A DNA stretch of 36,112 nucleotides, taken from positions 1-36,112 of the forward strand of contig NZ_DLHL01000046.1 in the NCBI RefSeq assembly GCF_002483225.1. The letters are read 5' to 3'. This stretch comes from Gemmatimonas sp. UBA7669 (GTDB taxonomy: Bacteria; Gemmatimonadota; Gemmatimonadetes; Gemmatimonadales; Gemmatimonadaceae). The notes under the pieces are model-generated. The model worked only from the letters and a program-made list of their open reading frames with translations. It was not told where the DNA came from and ran no database searches. This document shows positions 8,502 through 17,446 of this stretch, in pieces (position 1 is the first letter of the stretch; each line of letters begins with the position of its first letter). The position numbers were made by a program, and so were the translations under genes.

Positions 8502-11500
8502 GGGATCATCGCGCGTTCGCGGCGCCCTTCGAGCAGCGCGTACACCGTGGGCAGCAGGAAGAACGTGACCAGCAGTGCACTGATGCTGCCGCCAATGATG
8601 CCGGCCGCCAGCGGCTGATACAACGCGCCACCACTGCCCCAGCCAAAGACCAGCGGCAGCACGCCCGTGACCGTCGTGATGCTGGTCATGGCGATGGCGC
8701 GCAGACGCAGCGCCCCGCCCTGCACAATGGCCTCGTGCACGGGCAGGCCCTGTTCGCGCAGGCTGCGAATGGCGTCGAGCTTGACCACCGCTTCGTTGTC
8801 GGCCATGCCGATCATGACCACGATGCCAATGAGACTCACGGCGTTGAGCGACTGCCCCGTGAGCCAGAGAAAGACAATGGCACCCGCGCCGGCCAGCGGC
8901 ACGGTGAGCATGACCACGAGCGGAATGGTGAAACTGGCAAACTCGCCGGCCAGCACGAGAAACATGAGCGCGGCCGCCAGCACGAGCACCAGTGTGAGTT
9001 CGTTGCTGGTGCGCTGCCGTTCGGCGTCGGCGCCGCCCACCTGCCAGGTGACGCTGGGCGGCAGGGTGAGTGCAGCCATGACGCGCTGCACATCGGCACT
9101 GGCCTTCGCCGTGCCTCCCTCCTCCACCAGACCTTCCACGATGGACACGGGACGCTGCCCCACGCGCACCACCTCAAGTGGCGCTCGCGTTTCACTGACC
9201 TGCACCAGTTGCCCGAGCGGCACGCCGCGCACGGGCGTGCGCAGGGCCACGCTCAGATCTTCGTTGCTTGCGCCGGTGTAGCGCACGGCAATGGGCGTGC
9301 GGCGATCGGTTTCACGCAACTCGCTGGCCGCCACGCCACCCAGCGCGCCACTCAGGGCACTCGAGACCGCCGAGGGCGGAATGTTGCGCTCGGCCAGTCG
9401 CGCGCGCTCGAGCCGCACCTCCACCACGGGCTGCGTGGCCGCGTAGGCATCACGCACATCGGATAGCGTGGGCAGGGTACGCAGGGCGCCGCGCACGGTG
9501 TCGGCCCACTGCTGCGCTTCGGCAGGTGAGGTGCCCGACAGCTCCACCCGCACGAGCCGCCCTTCGCGGCCAATGAGCGAGCCGAATTCCGACTGGCCCG
9601 CGAGATCGATGGCGAGGGCCCCACTGGCCAGATCGGGCAGCGCACCGCGCAGCGATTGCGCAAACACCGCCGCCGAACGGCCCTCGGGAATGCGCACGAT
9701 GAGCTGCGCGGTGGCACTGGAGCCCGGATCGGCGCCGCTCAGCACCTCCTCGTCGGTGGCCTTGCCCACACGCGCATACACATCACGCGCGCCAAGCTGC
9801 CGCGCCGCCTGCTCGATGCGCGCCACCTGTTCCGTGGTGGCCTCGAGCGCCGTGCCTTCGGGCAGCGCCACCTGCGCCACCAGCACACCTTCGTCGACGC
9901 GTGGCAAGATTTCCTTGGGCAGCGCGATGATGAGTACGATGGTCACCGCGAGCGTGACCAGCGCCGCGCCACACACGGCCACAGGATGCGCCAGCGACCA
10001 GCGCATGCCATGCTCGTAGTAGCCCGCGAGTCGCGCGCCGAAGCGGTCGAGAGCGCCCGGCTCCTCGGCTTCCGCCTTTAGGGCTTCTGCCCTTAAGGCT
10101 TCCGCGGGGTCGGCTATCGCTGTTTGCCTTTTGCGCCGCCCCACGATCATGACCGGCATGAGCGTGAGCGCCAGCAGCAGACTGGCGGCCACCGTGGTGA
10201 CCACCGACAGTGACAAGTCCCGAAACAGCGCCGCCGCCAGTCCGCGCACAAAGATGATGGGGCCAAACACCAGCACCGTTGTCAGCGTGCCCGCAAACAA
10301 CGGCGCCGCCACTTCGTCGGTGCCGGCAATGGCGGCCTCACGCAGCCCCATGCCCTCGCGGCGTTTGCGTCCCACCGACTCCGCCACCACGATGGCCGTG
10401 TCCACCAGGAGACCCGTACCCAGCGCCAGTCCACCCAGCGACAGCACATTGATGGACACGTCGAGCGCCTGCAGCGCCACGAGCGCCATGAGCACCGAGA
10501 GCGGCACCGTGAGACCGATGGCCAGCGACAGTCGCCAGTCGCGCAGGAACACGAAAATGACCAGCAGCGAGAGCAATCCGCCGGCCACGATTTCCTGACC
10601 GAGATTGGACAGCGCATCCACCACGAAGTCGGCCTGCGCGGCCACCACGGTCATGGGCAGCGTGGGAAACTCCTGCTCGAGCTGCGCCACCGACGCCATC
10701 ATGCGGCGTGTCACGGCCACCGTGTTGGAGCCGGCGTCCTTGTAAACCACGAGGCCGATTGCTTCCGTGCCGTCGAGACGCGTGAGTGTTTGCGGATCGG
10801 CGAGACCCAGTTCCACCGTGCCCACATCGCGCAGCATGATGCCGCGTCCGGGTGGACCCACCGGTGTTTCCAGCAGTTCAGAAGGCGTGCGGTATTCGGT
10901 GAGCGTGCGCACCGAGAAGCGAAACTGCCCGCGGCGAATGGTGCCGCCCGCACCGGTCACGTTCTGCGTGCGGATGGCGTTGGCCACGTCTTCTGGTGTG
11001 AGGTCGAGCGCGCGGAGACGATCCGGGTCCACCGACACGCGGATTTCGTCTTCGGGCGCACCAACCACGGCTACACTGGCCACGCCCTCGATCTGTTCGA
11101 GGCGACGCGCATGCACCTCGGCGGCCGTACGGGCCAGCGTGCGCAGGTCGCCGCCGCCCTTGGCGCGATCGGTGCGCACGGCCAGTACGGCGATGGGCCG
11201 CTCGCCCGGATCACTGGTGAGCAGCGTGGGCCGTTCGGCGCGCTCAGGCAGTTGACCGCGCGCCGCATCGAGCCGCTCGCGCATGGCCAGCACCGTGCTG
11301 CGCATGTCGGTGCCCCAGGCAAAGCGCGCCGTGGTGGTGGCTTCGTTGTTGCGGCTCACACTGCGCAGTTCCACGAGCCCCGGCGTGGCGGCAATGGCCT
11401 GCTCGATGGGCTCGGCCACGAAGCGCGACACCTCGGGTGCGGCCGCGCCCGGATACACCGTGCGAATGGTAAGCACGGGCAACGAGACATCGGGCAACAG

Positions 11501-11605
11501 AGACACGGGCAGGCGCGTAAGCGACACCGAGCCCAGAAGCAGAACCGCGAGAATCGCCGCCACCGTGGCCACGGGGCGGCGCACCGCTGCTGCAGCTAGC
11601 GACAC
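8498..11605 (-). CDS. RND efflux permease subunit, energised partner
   Basis: This 1035-residue RND protein has the standard double-bundle layout. TM4 reads GLLVDTAIVVAES, keeping one aspartate (Asp402) as CusA-type pumps do, and TM10 has GMADNEAVVKLD with acidic residues near the relay. It is therefore the likely proton-moving partner of the permease encoded next. A short Ala/Glu-rich stretch (PAEALRAEALKAEAEEP) sits before the second half and looks like a cytoplasmic linker. It starts at GTG 11605 with AGGAG overlapping the stop codon of the adaptor gene, and its stop overlaps the next start. The substrate is unknown. Confidence 0.94.
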   Translation of the reverse strand: MSLAAAAVRRPVATVAAILAVLLLGSVSLTRLPVSLLPDVSLPVLTIRTVYPGAAAPEVSRFVAEPIEQAIAATPGLVELRSVSRNNEATTTARFAWGTDMRSTVLAMRERLDAARGQLPERAERPTLLTSDPGERPIAVLAVRTDRAKGGGDLRTLARTAAEVHARRLEQIEGVASVAVVGAPEDEIRVSVDPDRLRALDLTPEDVANAIRTQNVTGAGGTIRRGQFRFSVRTLTEYRTPSELLETPVGPPGRGIMLRDVGTVELGLADPQTLTRLDGTEAIGLVVYKDAGSNTVAVTRRMMASVAQLEQEFPTLPMTVVAAQADFVVDALSNLGQEIVAGGLLSLLVIFVFLRDWRLSLAIGLTVPLSVLMALVALQALDVSINVLSLGGLALGTGLLVDTAIVVAESVGRKRREGMGLREAAIAGTDEVAAPLFAGTLTTVLVFGPIIFVRGLAAALFRDLSLSVVTTVAASLLLALTLMPVMIVGRRKRQTAIADPAEALRAEALKAEAEEPGALDRFGARLAGYYEHGMRWSLAHPVAVCGAALVTLAVTIVLIIALPKEILPRVDEGVLVAQVALPEGTALEATTEQVARIEQAARQLGARDVYARVGKATDEEVLSGADPGSSATAQLIVRIPEGRSAAVFAQSLRGALPDLASGALAIDLAGQSEFGSLIGREGRLVRVELSGTSPAEAQQWADTVRGALRTLPTLSDVRDAYAATQPVVEVRLERARLAERNIPPSAVSSALSGALGGVAASELRETDRRTPIAVRYTGASNEDLSVALRTPVRGVPLGQLVQVSETRAPLEVVRVGQRPVSIVEGLVEEGGTAKASADVQRVMAALTLPPSVTWQVGGADAERQRTSNELTLVLVLAAALMFLVLAGEFASFTIPLVVMLTVPLAGAGAIVFLWLTGQSLNAVSLIGIVVMIGMADNEAVVKLDAIRSLREQGLPVHEAIVQGGALRLRAIAMTSITTVTGVLPLVFGWGSGGALYQPLAAGIIGGSISALLVTFFLLPTVYALLEGRRERAMIP

Positions 11606-11613
11606 GGTGGCTC

Positions 11614-12765
11614 CTAGGCGTCAGGCGTGCGCACGCGCACGGGGGCGTCGTGCGTGAGCGTGAGATGCCCCTCGATGATGACCGGATCGCCCGCCTTGAC
11701 GGGGATCTCCCCCGTGACCGAATCGGGCAGCACTTCGGTGAAGCTGCCGTTGCTGCGGCCGGGCAGTATGTACGTCCATTGCGCCCGGCCGTCGCGCACC
11801 ACAAACACCAGCGGCCGGCCATCGCGTTCGATGACCGCCTTTGCCGGCACGAGGCGCCGATTGCGAAGCCGCGCGGCTTCGAGTGACACATCGGCGTACA
11901 TGCCGGGCCTGAGCGCGCCATCGTTGCGGACACGAACCAGTGCCCGTCCCGCGCGCGTCACCGAGTCCACCAACGGCAGCACCGCCTCGATGCGCCCGGG
12001 CAGGCTCCGTCCGCCCGTGGCGGCGCTGGACACCACCGCTTCACCACCCACACGAATGAGCGGCAAGTCGTGCTCCAGCACCTGCGCCTCGATGCGCAGA
12101 TTGCGCGTGTCCACCACGGTGAGCAGCGGCTGGCCGGCACCGATCTTTTCGCCCACGGCCACGTCGATGGCGTCCACCGTGCCGGCGACGGGGCTGCGGA
12201 TGACGGCGCGATCCTGCTCGAATTTGGCGCGCTCGAGTTGCAGACGGGCCCCGGTGAGGCCGGCCTTGTTCATGAGCGCTCGGCGCTGCTCGGGCGTGGG
12301 GCCCTGTCCGGTCACGAGCGACTCGGGCACATAACTCTCGAGAAAGCGCTGTTCCGCCTCGTCGCTGCGGGCCGCGGCCTCGCGCACGGCCAATTCAAAC
12401 GGATACGCGTCGAAGCGCACCAGTTCCTGGCCCTGCGTGACCTGCTGCCCCGGCCGCACCAGCACGCGCGCGACCGTGCCCGGCACCTCGGCCTTGAGCT
12501 TGACCACCGCGTCGCTGCGCACCTGGCCCGTGGTGGTCACGCGGAGCACAAGATCCGCATCGCTGGCCTCCTCGGCGGAGACCGGCAGGGCGAGGGCCGG
12601 GCGTGCGGCATCGGCCGAATCGGCGGAGGCCGACGCGGCCGAGCTGTCGCTCGTGGCACTGTCCCCGTCGGCCTTGGCACAGGCCCAGAACGCGGTGACG
12701 GAGGTGGCGAGGACAAGCAGCCGGCGCGCTGCGTGGCGTTGGACTGTCAGCACATGACGGGACAT
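11614..12765 (-). CDS. RND periplasmic adaptor (membrane fusion protein)
   Basis: The adaptor links RND permeases to an outer-membrane channel. The protein has a signal sequence ending in TAFWAC, a weak lipobox, then an Ala/Ser/Asp-rich linker. The biotinyl-lipoyl halves follow: one around VKLKAEVPGTVARVLVRPGQQVTQGQEL, the other RSPVAGTVDAIDVAVGEKIGAGQPL. A short alpha-hairpin lies between them. The beta-barrel and membrane-proximal domains are at the C terminus (LRPGMYADVSLEA, LVPAKAVIERDG). I chose ATG 12765 because it leaves a normal signal peptide; ATG 12804 is possible, and a longer frame to 12963 would overlap the neighbouring gene. No outer-membrane channel gene is in the window. The first RND gene starts 8 bases after its stop. 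Confidence 0.9.
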   Translation of the reverse strand: MSRHVLTVQRHAARRLLVLATSVTAFWACAKADGDSATSDSSAASASADSADAARPALALPVSAEEASDADLVLRVTTTGQVRSDAVVKLKAEVPGTVARVLVRPGQQVTQGQELVRFDAYPFELAVREAAARSDEAEQRFLESYVPESLVTGQGPTPEQRRALMNKAGLTGARLQLERAKFEQDRAVIRSPVAGTVDAIDVAVGEKIGAGQPLLTVVDTRNLRIEAQVLEHDLPLIRVGGEAVVSSAATGGRSLPGRIEAVLPLVDSVTRAGRALVRVRNDGALRPGMYADVSLEAARLRNRRLVPAKAVIERDGRPLVFVVRDGRAQWTYILPGRSNGSFTEVLPDSVTGEIPVKAGDPVIIEGHLTLTHDAPVRVRTPDA

Positions 12766-12834
12766 GAGGGGCACAGACTTGATTGGACGGCGACGACCAG
12801 ACATTGGGCGCCGCCGGGTTTCCGCGACATAGTA

Positions 12835-12846
12835 ACGTCTGGACGT
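12835..12846. promoter_or_regulatory. Dyad ACGTC-N2-GACGT upstream of the efflux operon
   Basis: ACGTCTGGACGT is a perfect inverted repeat around a two-base centre. It lies 70 bases before the adaptor start on the minus strand and directly abuts a -10-like TACTAT (12834-12829). No good -35 is seen. Its position suits a repressor site, but this is inference. Confidence 0.35.
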
Positions 12847-12919
12847 GGGGGCTGCATCATCATTCGGACGCGCATCGGGTAGAGTCACATTCAAGTCAGC
12901 GATGCCCGACAGTCCGCCA

Positions 12920-13978
12920 TCACTTACCCCCATGGCGATGGAACTCCAGGCGTTGCAGATCATCGGGCCCGGTGGTGGCGATGTACACGCCGGCGGCCGT
13001 CACGGCGCGCACGTCCTGTGTGCTCCGCAACGTGCGCACGACATGGCGTCCCGTGCCGGGGTACACCACGTCCCATTGGCGAAGCCTGGCGCCGCGGGGA
13101 AAGTGACGCGGGATCCACAGGGAGCCATCACCGCCGGACACGATACCTGACGGATCGAATGGCGGTTTGGTACGGGGGATGGAGTCCTGCACCACTGTGG
13201 CCCAGCCCTTCCGATCACCGGCGGTCACGGCAACGGCTGGAGCCGACAGCGCCTTGCGAAATGGCGCACGACCCGACGCGATGGACTCCACGACATATGG
13301 TGACGCTCGGACCACCACCACCTGTCCGTCGGGTGTCATGCCCCACCCATCTTCGGGGCGGTAGGGAATGACGTACTGTGCCAGGTTCTTTCCGACTTTC
13401 ATCGGCCGCGTGAGCAGCGGATGCAACAGGTGGCCCAGCGTGTCCACCTGATCGCGCCTCGGGGCCCATCGCACCAGCGCGGCGCTGGGCGCGGTGGCCC
13501 GGTGCGCAAATGTCTTGAAAAGCAGATGACCACGCGCGTCGGCCAATGTCAGGTCACCCGGACCGTCTCCGTCGATGTTTGGGAACGGTACGGTGGCGCC
13601 GAATTGCAGCTGACCATCGAGATACTGGATGCGGCGAAGCACGACATCCACGAGTGCGGTCGAGTCGCCACGCAATGCGACGAGGCTGCGCAGTTCGCGG
13701 AACTCGCCCGGTCCAGCCCCGATGCGCCCGATGTCGCGAAGCGGCTTCCCCGCGGCGGTGAGGGCCTGCAGGCGATTCTCCCCTACGTCGAGTAGCAGTA
13801 CGCGTCCGTCGGACAGCACACGCACCGCAGTGATCGCGGTGTATTCGTAGCCGGTGGACCAGACGGGCGCGCTGAAGTCGGGTGCTTGGGCGGCTGACGT
13901 TGTCGCGACGGCCACGAGCCCGGCAAGCGCCGCGAAGTATCGGATGAACATATTCTTTGCGAATTCGCTGATTGGCAC
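12920..13978 (-). CDS. Secreted six-bladed beta-propeller-like protein
   Basis: The 352-residue product has a signal peptide (about residues 10-30, cleavage near SAAQA). Repeated beta-sheet units follow, with patterns such as VRVLSDGRVLLLDVGENRLQ and the turn GRIGAGPGEFREL near residue 85-98, which is characteristic of bacterial six-bladed propeller proteins. The start is GTG at 13978, supported by AGAGGGAG 8 bases upstream. The ligand is unknown. A probable paralogue is encoded just upstream on the same strand. The efflux adaptor starts 154 bases beyond its stop, so a link with efflux is possible but unproven. Confidence 0.78.
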   Translation of the reverse strand: MPISEFAKNMFIRYFAALAGLVAVATTSAAQAPDFSAPVWSTGYEYTAITAVRVLSDGRVLLLDVGENRLQALTAAGKPLRDIGRIGAGPGEFRELRSLVALRGDSTALVDVVLRRIQYLDGQLQFGATVPFPNIDGDGPGDLTLADARGHLLFKTFAHRATAPSAALVRWAPRRDQVDTLGHLLHPLLTRPMKVGKNLAQYVIPYRPEDGWGMTPDGQVVVVRASPYVVESIASGRAPFRKALSAPAVAVTAGDRKGWATVVQDSIPRTKPPFDPSGIVSGGDGSLWIPRHFPRGARLRQWDVVYPGTGRHVVRTLRSTQDVRAVTAAGVYIATTGPDDLQRLEFHRHGGK

Positions 13979-14086
13979 GATTGCAACTCCCTCTATACAA
14001 CTACGTGGTTTGCGAGACGCTATGGCGAAAGGTTGGCAAGCAATACCTCGACTTGCCTTGTAAGCACACGTGTAACCCCGACTGAT

Positions 14087-15106
14087 TCACCGCGCCTTGC
14101 ACCCCGTACCGCCGACAACCACCGCCCCCTGCGGATACGGCGCCGCGCTGTAGCACAGCACACGCGTCCCGTCCCGATCGAGCTCGGCGTCTGCGAGCAG
14201 CCTGACTTTGCCGGAGGCGGTGCCGTCGAACGGGACGACCATCTCGCGAATGGACAGATAGTCGCCATCTCCTCGATGTGTCTTGTCCGTGCGCCCCACG
14301 ATGACGCGGTAGCCATTGGGCTGCTCGGTTACGGACAGGATTTCGTCCGACACCCCCTGTGGCCCCCGTTGCACCACCATGGACTTGCCTTCCATCGCAA
14401 AGTACAGGGGCTCGAATCCGGGCACGCGCACCATGCTCACGGCACCCGTCGTGATGTTGATGCGCTGGATCACACCGAGCCGCTTCGAGGCCACCACGAT
14501 GTGTTGCGTTGCTTCGTTGCAGAGCATGCGCGAAGCGACGACGTGAGACCAGAACAGGCGATTGCCCTGTAGTGGATGACCAACCTTGTAGGTGCCCAGC
14601 GATTGCGACACGACATACTGGCCGTCGCGAACGGACAAACGGTGCACGATACCCTGCGTGTCATGAACGCCACTCACCCACAGGGTACCGCCGAGCAGGC
14701 AGGCGGCGTCGACCTCGAGCGGAACACTGTGGGCATCGATCAGCGCAATGGAGTCTGTTACGCGGAACCGACTCACCCGACGCAACGCTGGGTCAAAGAC
14801 CAGCAGTGCGTCGCGCGCGGGGCTGACGCTGACGGCCGAAATGTGGCGGACTTCTCCGGGCCCCGATCCCGCCTTGACGCCCGAATGCAGCAGTCGTCCG
14901 GACGACGACAGCAGTCGCAGGTACGGTGCGCCGGATTCGACCACGACCACCCCGGAGCGAGTCAGTAACATGTCTTGGGGCTGCTCCAACGCCACACCGC
15001 GATCCGTCTCCCCGCCAAACACGACGCGACCGACCTGCGTCTGCGACTGAGCGGCCGTTGGGACCATCGCCACACAGAACGCCACCCATCCAGAACGCCA
15101 ATTCAT
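14087..15106 (-). CDS. Secreted beta-propeller-like protein, probable paralogue of its neighbour
   Basis: The 339-residue product starts at ATG 15106, with GGGAGA 8 bases upstream and a signal peptide (MNWRSGWVAFCVAMV, cleavage near AQSQ). It carries propeller-style repeats: MLLTRSGVVVVESGAPYLRLLSSSGRLL, then the turn SGPGEVRHI, matching GPGEFREL in the next gene. Two cysteines (in CLLGG and RMLCNEA) and a C-terminal one (GGTGCKAR) may form disulfides. The longer frame to 15172 adds residues without signal-peptide character. The next gene starts 108 bases after its stop. Function unknown. Confidence 0.75.
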   Translation of the reverse strand: MNWRSGWVAFCVAMVPTAAQSQTQVGRVVFGGETDRGVALEQPQDMLLTRSGVVVVESGAPYLRLLSSSGRLLHSGVKAGSGPGEVRHISAVSVSPARDALLVFDPALRRVSRFRVTDSIALIDAHSVPLEVDAACLLGGTLWVSGVHDTQGIVHRLSVRDGQYVVSQSLGTYKVGHPLQGNRLFWSHVVASRMLCNEATQHIVVASKRLGVIQRINITTGAVSMVRVPGFEPLYFAMEGKSMVVQRGPQGVSDEILSVTEQPNGYRVIVGRTDKTHRGDGDYLSIREMVVPFDGTASGKVRLLADAELDRDGTRVLCYSAAPYPQGAVVVGGTGCKAR

Positions 15107-15271
15107 ACCACGAGTCTCCCACGTCATGCGGCAGTGTACAGGTAATGAGCGGACTGAACTCCGCCTGGCCAAGCTACCGGTCGTTACGCAATTGATCCAG
15201 CATCGGGCAAGCGCTCACCAGACTAACACGTTCCTTGCCCCCACGCCCGTCATCGGTTTAGCTTCCCCGGT

Positions 15272-15301
15272 CTGACGTTTCCGGGCCAACCGGGGCGTCA
15301 G
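15272..15301 (+). other. Hairpin upstream of tRNA-Arg
   Basis: CTGACG (15272-15277) pairs with CGTCAG (15296-15301), and inside it CCGG (15281-15284) pairs with CCGG (15290-15293). It lies about 40 bases before the tRNA. It may be a leader structure or a terminator remnant; no T run follows. Confidence 0.3.
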
Positions 15302-15341
15302 GCGGTCCTACCCGGCATTCATCCGACCGGGCAGCCGCAAT

Positions 15342-15415
15342 GCGCGCGTAGCTCAGTTGGATAGAGCGTCTGCCTCCGGAGCAGAAGGTCGCAGGTTCGA
15401 GTCCTGCCGCGCGCA
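15342..15415 (+). tRNA. tRNA-Arg (anticodon CCG)
   Basis: The full cloverleaf is visible. The acceptor stem is GCGCGCG (15342-15348) with CGCGCGC (15408-15414), and the D stem is GCTC/GAGC. The anticodon stem TCTGC/GCAGA encloses the loop CTCCGGA, giving anticodon CCG at 15376-15378. The variable loop is short, and the T stem GCAGG/CCTGC holds TTCGAGT. The discriminator is A. CCA is not encoded. It reads CGG arginine codons. The rho start follows 65 bases downstream, so the two may share a primary transcript. Confidence 0.97.
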
Positions 15416-15480
15416 TGGCCTGGCCCCGGTGCCTCCGGCCCGATCCGGCGGCCACGCCTCCCCAACGGTCTCCTTGCCTA

Positions 15481-16734
15481 GTGCACGTCGCCGAGCTGAA
15501 GCGAAAGTCGGTTCCTGAACTCCTGGCGCTCGCAGAATCCCTGCAGCTCACCAGCGTCACGGGCCTTCGCAAGCAGGAGCTCATCTTCCGCATCGAGCAG
15601 GCGCTGCTCGAAACGGATACGACGCTCTATGGCGAGGGTGTCCTCGAAGTCCTGCCCGAAGGCTACGGCTTTCTGCGCGCCCAGGACTTCAATTACCTGC
15701 ACGGCCCCGACGACATCTACGTCTCCCCCTCCCAGGTCAAGCGCTTCGACCTCCGCACCGGCGACACGGTGATGGGCGAAGTCCGGCCGCCCAAGGAATG
15801 GGAACGGTACCTCGCGCTTCTCAAAGTGGAGCGCATCAACGGTGGTGACCCCGAGCAGTCGAAATTGCGAAGCGCTTTCGATAACCTGACGGCCAAGTAC
15901 CCCGACGAGCGCATTCGCCTCGAACGGAAGAACGGCGAAGTCGCGACCCGCATCTGCGACATCATCGCGCCCCTCGGCAAGGGACAGCGCGCCCTCATCG
16001 TGGCCCCGCCCAAGGGTGGCAAGACGATCCTGCTGCAGCAGCTCGCCAACGCGATCGTCGAGAATCATCCCGAGGTCACGCTCATCATCCTGCTCATCGA
16101 CGAGCGGCCGGAAGAGGTCACCGACATGCAGGCCAGTTGCCCGCAGGCCGAGGTGATCTGCTCCACCTTCGACGAAACTGCCGACCGGCATGTGCAGGTG
16201 GCGGGTATGGTGCTCGAGAAGGCCAAACGGCTGGTGGAGAGTGGCAAGGATGTGGTCATCCTGCTCGACTCCATCACGCGTCTGGCCCGCGCGCACAATG
16301 CCGTGGCTCCGCAGGGCGGCAAGCTGATGTCGGGTGGCATGGAAGCCACCGCCATGCAGAAGCCCAAGGCGTTCTTTGGCGCGGCCCGCAAGCTGGTGGA
16401 AGGCGGCTCGCTGACCATCGTGGCCACGGCGCTCATCGAAACCAACTCGCGCATGGACGAGCTGATCTTCGAGGAGTTCAAGGGTACGGGCAACATGGAA
16501 CTCGTACTCGACCGCAAGCTGGCCGAGAAGCGCATCTTCCCCGCCATCGACATCAACAAGTCGGGTACACGGCGCGAAGAACTGCTGCTCACGCCCTTCG
16601 AGCAGCAGCGCGTGTTCCTGCTGCGCACCTTCCTGGCCGACATGCCCAGTGACGATGCCATGCTGTTCCTGCTCAAGCGCATGGAGCAGGCGGAGAACAA
16701 TCAGGAGTTCTTCAAGCAAATGGCGGAAGGGTGA
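15481..16734 (+). CDS. rho: Transcription termination factor Rho
   Basis: Rho is a hexameric RNA-dependent ATPase that ends transcription. From GTG 15481 the product is 417 residues, close to the usual length. The N-terminal SAP-like helices (ELKRKSVPELLALAESL) precede the cold-shock RNA-binding domain (EGYGFLRAQDFNYLHGPDDIYVS). The P-loop is APPKGGKT, where many Rho proteins have PPKAGKT. Further marks are the Walker B LLIDERPEEV, the arginine-rich DSITRLARAHN segment, the Q-loop region with KLMSGGMEATAMQ, the R-loop KGTGNMELVLDRKLAEKRIFPAID and SGTRREELL. An in-frame ATG at 15415 overlaps the tRNA end and is rejected as the start. No strong ribosome-binding site is seen. Its stop overlaps the ruvX start by four bases. 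Confidence 0.98.
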   Translation: MHVAELKRKSVPELLALAESLQLTSVTGLRKQELIFRIEQALLETDTTLYGEGVLEVLPEGYGFLRAQDFNYLHGPDDIYVSPSQVKRFDLRTGDTVMGEVRPPKEWERYLALLKVERINGGDPEQSKLRSAFDNLTAKYPDERIRLERKNGEVATRICDIIAPLGKGQRALIVAPPKGGKTILLQQLANAIVENHPEVTLIILLIDERPEEVTDMQASCPQAEVICSTFDETADRHVQVAGMVLEKAKRLVESGKDVVILLDSITRLARAHNAVAPQGGKLMSGGMEATAMQKPKAFFGAARKLVEGGSLTIVATALIETNSRMDELIFEEFKGTGNMELVLDRKLAEKRIFPAIDINKSGTRREELLLTPFEQQRVFLLRTFLADMPSDDAMLFLLKRMEQAENNQEFFKQMAEG

Positions 16735-17237
16735 CATTGGCGGCCGCTCCCGGCGGGCGTCTGCTCGCCGTGGACTGGGGCGACAAACGCATCGGGCTCG
16801 CCATCAGCGATGAGCTGGGTATGCTGGCCTCGCCGGTGGGCATCATTGCGCGACGGGCGGGCAAGCGGCCACCACTCGCGGAGCTCATGCGGCAGGCCGA
16901 GTCGCTGGGTGCGCGCGGCTATGTGTTTGGACTGCCACTCGACCCATCGGGCGACGAAACCGATCGCTCGCGCGAAGTGCGCGAGGTGGCGGGCAAGCTG
17001 GCCTCGCGTCAGTCGCTTCCCGTGCGCCTGGTGGACGAGCGTTTCACCACCTCGGCGGCGCTGCGCAGCATTCGGGAGCAGGGTGGCTCCACTCGCGGCA
17101 GAAAGGGCGATGTGGATGCGATGGCGGCGTGCGTGCTGCTGGAGACGGTGCTCAGGGCGACGGCGCAGGGGGTGGGGATGGGGGAGGTGGTGGATGCGGG
17201 GGGCGGGGATGGTGCCGGGGAGCTTACTCCGGGGTAG
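16731..17237 (+). CDS. ruvX: RuvX/YqgF family RNase H-like nuclease
   Basis: This family processes 16S rRNA precursors (pre-16S nuclease) and was first described as a putative Holliday-junction resolvase. The 168-residue product has the three conserved blocks: LAVDWGDKRIGLAISDE with the first acidic residue, VFGLPLDPSGDETDRSREV, and LVDERFTTSAA followed by KGDVDAMAACVLLE with the last aspartate. The Gly-rich C-terminal tail (about 20 residues) is extra. The start is GTG 16731, overlapping the rho stop as GTGA, so translation is probably coupled; TTG 16737 is an alternative. Confidence 0.93.
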   Translation: MTLAAAPGGRLLAVDWGDKRIGLAISDELGMLASPVGIIARRAGKRPPLAELMRQAESLGARGYVFGLPLDPSGDETDRSREVREVAGKLASRQSLPVRLVDERFTTSAALRSIREQGGSTRGRKGDVDAMAACVLLETVLRATAQGVGMGEVVDAGGGDGAGELTPG

Positions 17238-17256
17238 CAATCCACAGTTTTGGGAC

Positions 17257-17370
17257 GTGCGACGTGGGTGGTGAGTGCGCGTGGTGCAGAGGCGAGATCA
17301 CGCGGTCCGCAACTCCCGGATAGCGCGATGCGGCAGCATGCACCACTCCCACTCACCACCCACGTCGCAT
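17257..17370. repeat. Palindromic element with 7-base words
   Basis: Arms 17257-17288 and 17339-17370 are inverted copies, with about 28 of 32 bases alike by eye. The left arm falls into 7-base words (GTGCGAC, GTGGGTG, GTGAGTG). The loop contains a segment (about 17311-17338, CCCGGATAGCGCGATGCGGC) that recurs in the loop of the element at 20640-20819. The element lies between ruvX and mltG. Confidence 0.9.
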
Positions 17371-17446
17371 CACCCACGGCTGCGGATCGCGCACCACAAC
17401 CCTGACCGCAGTTTTCCCTCCCCCATCAAGCCCGTATCTTTTTCGA

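Noticed and set aside
12766..12963. Longer start for the efflux adaptor
   Set aside because: It would overlap the end of the propeller gene and bury the signal peptide behind more than 60 residues.
15478..16737. Open frame of 419 codons on the minus strand opposite rho
   Set aside because: Rho is unambiguous on the plus strand; high GC makes antisense frames stay open.
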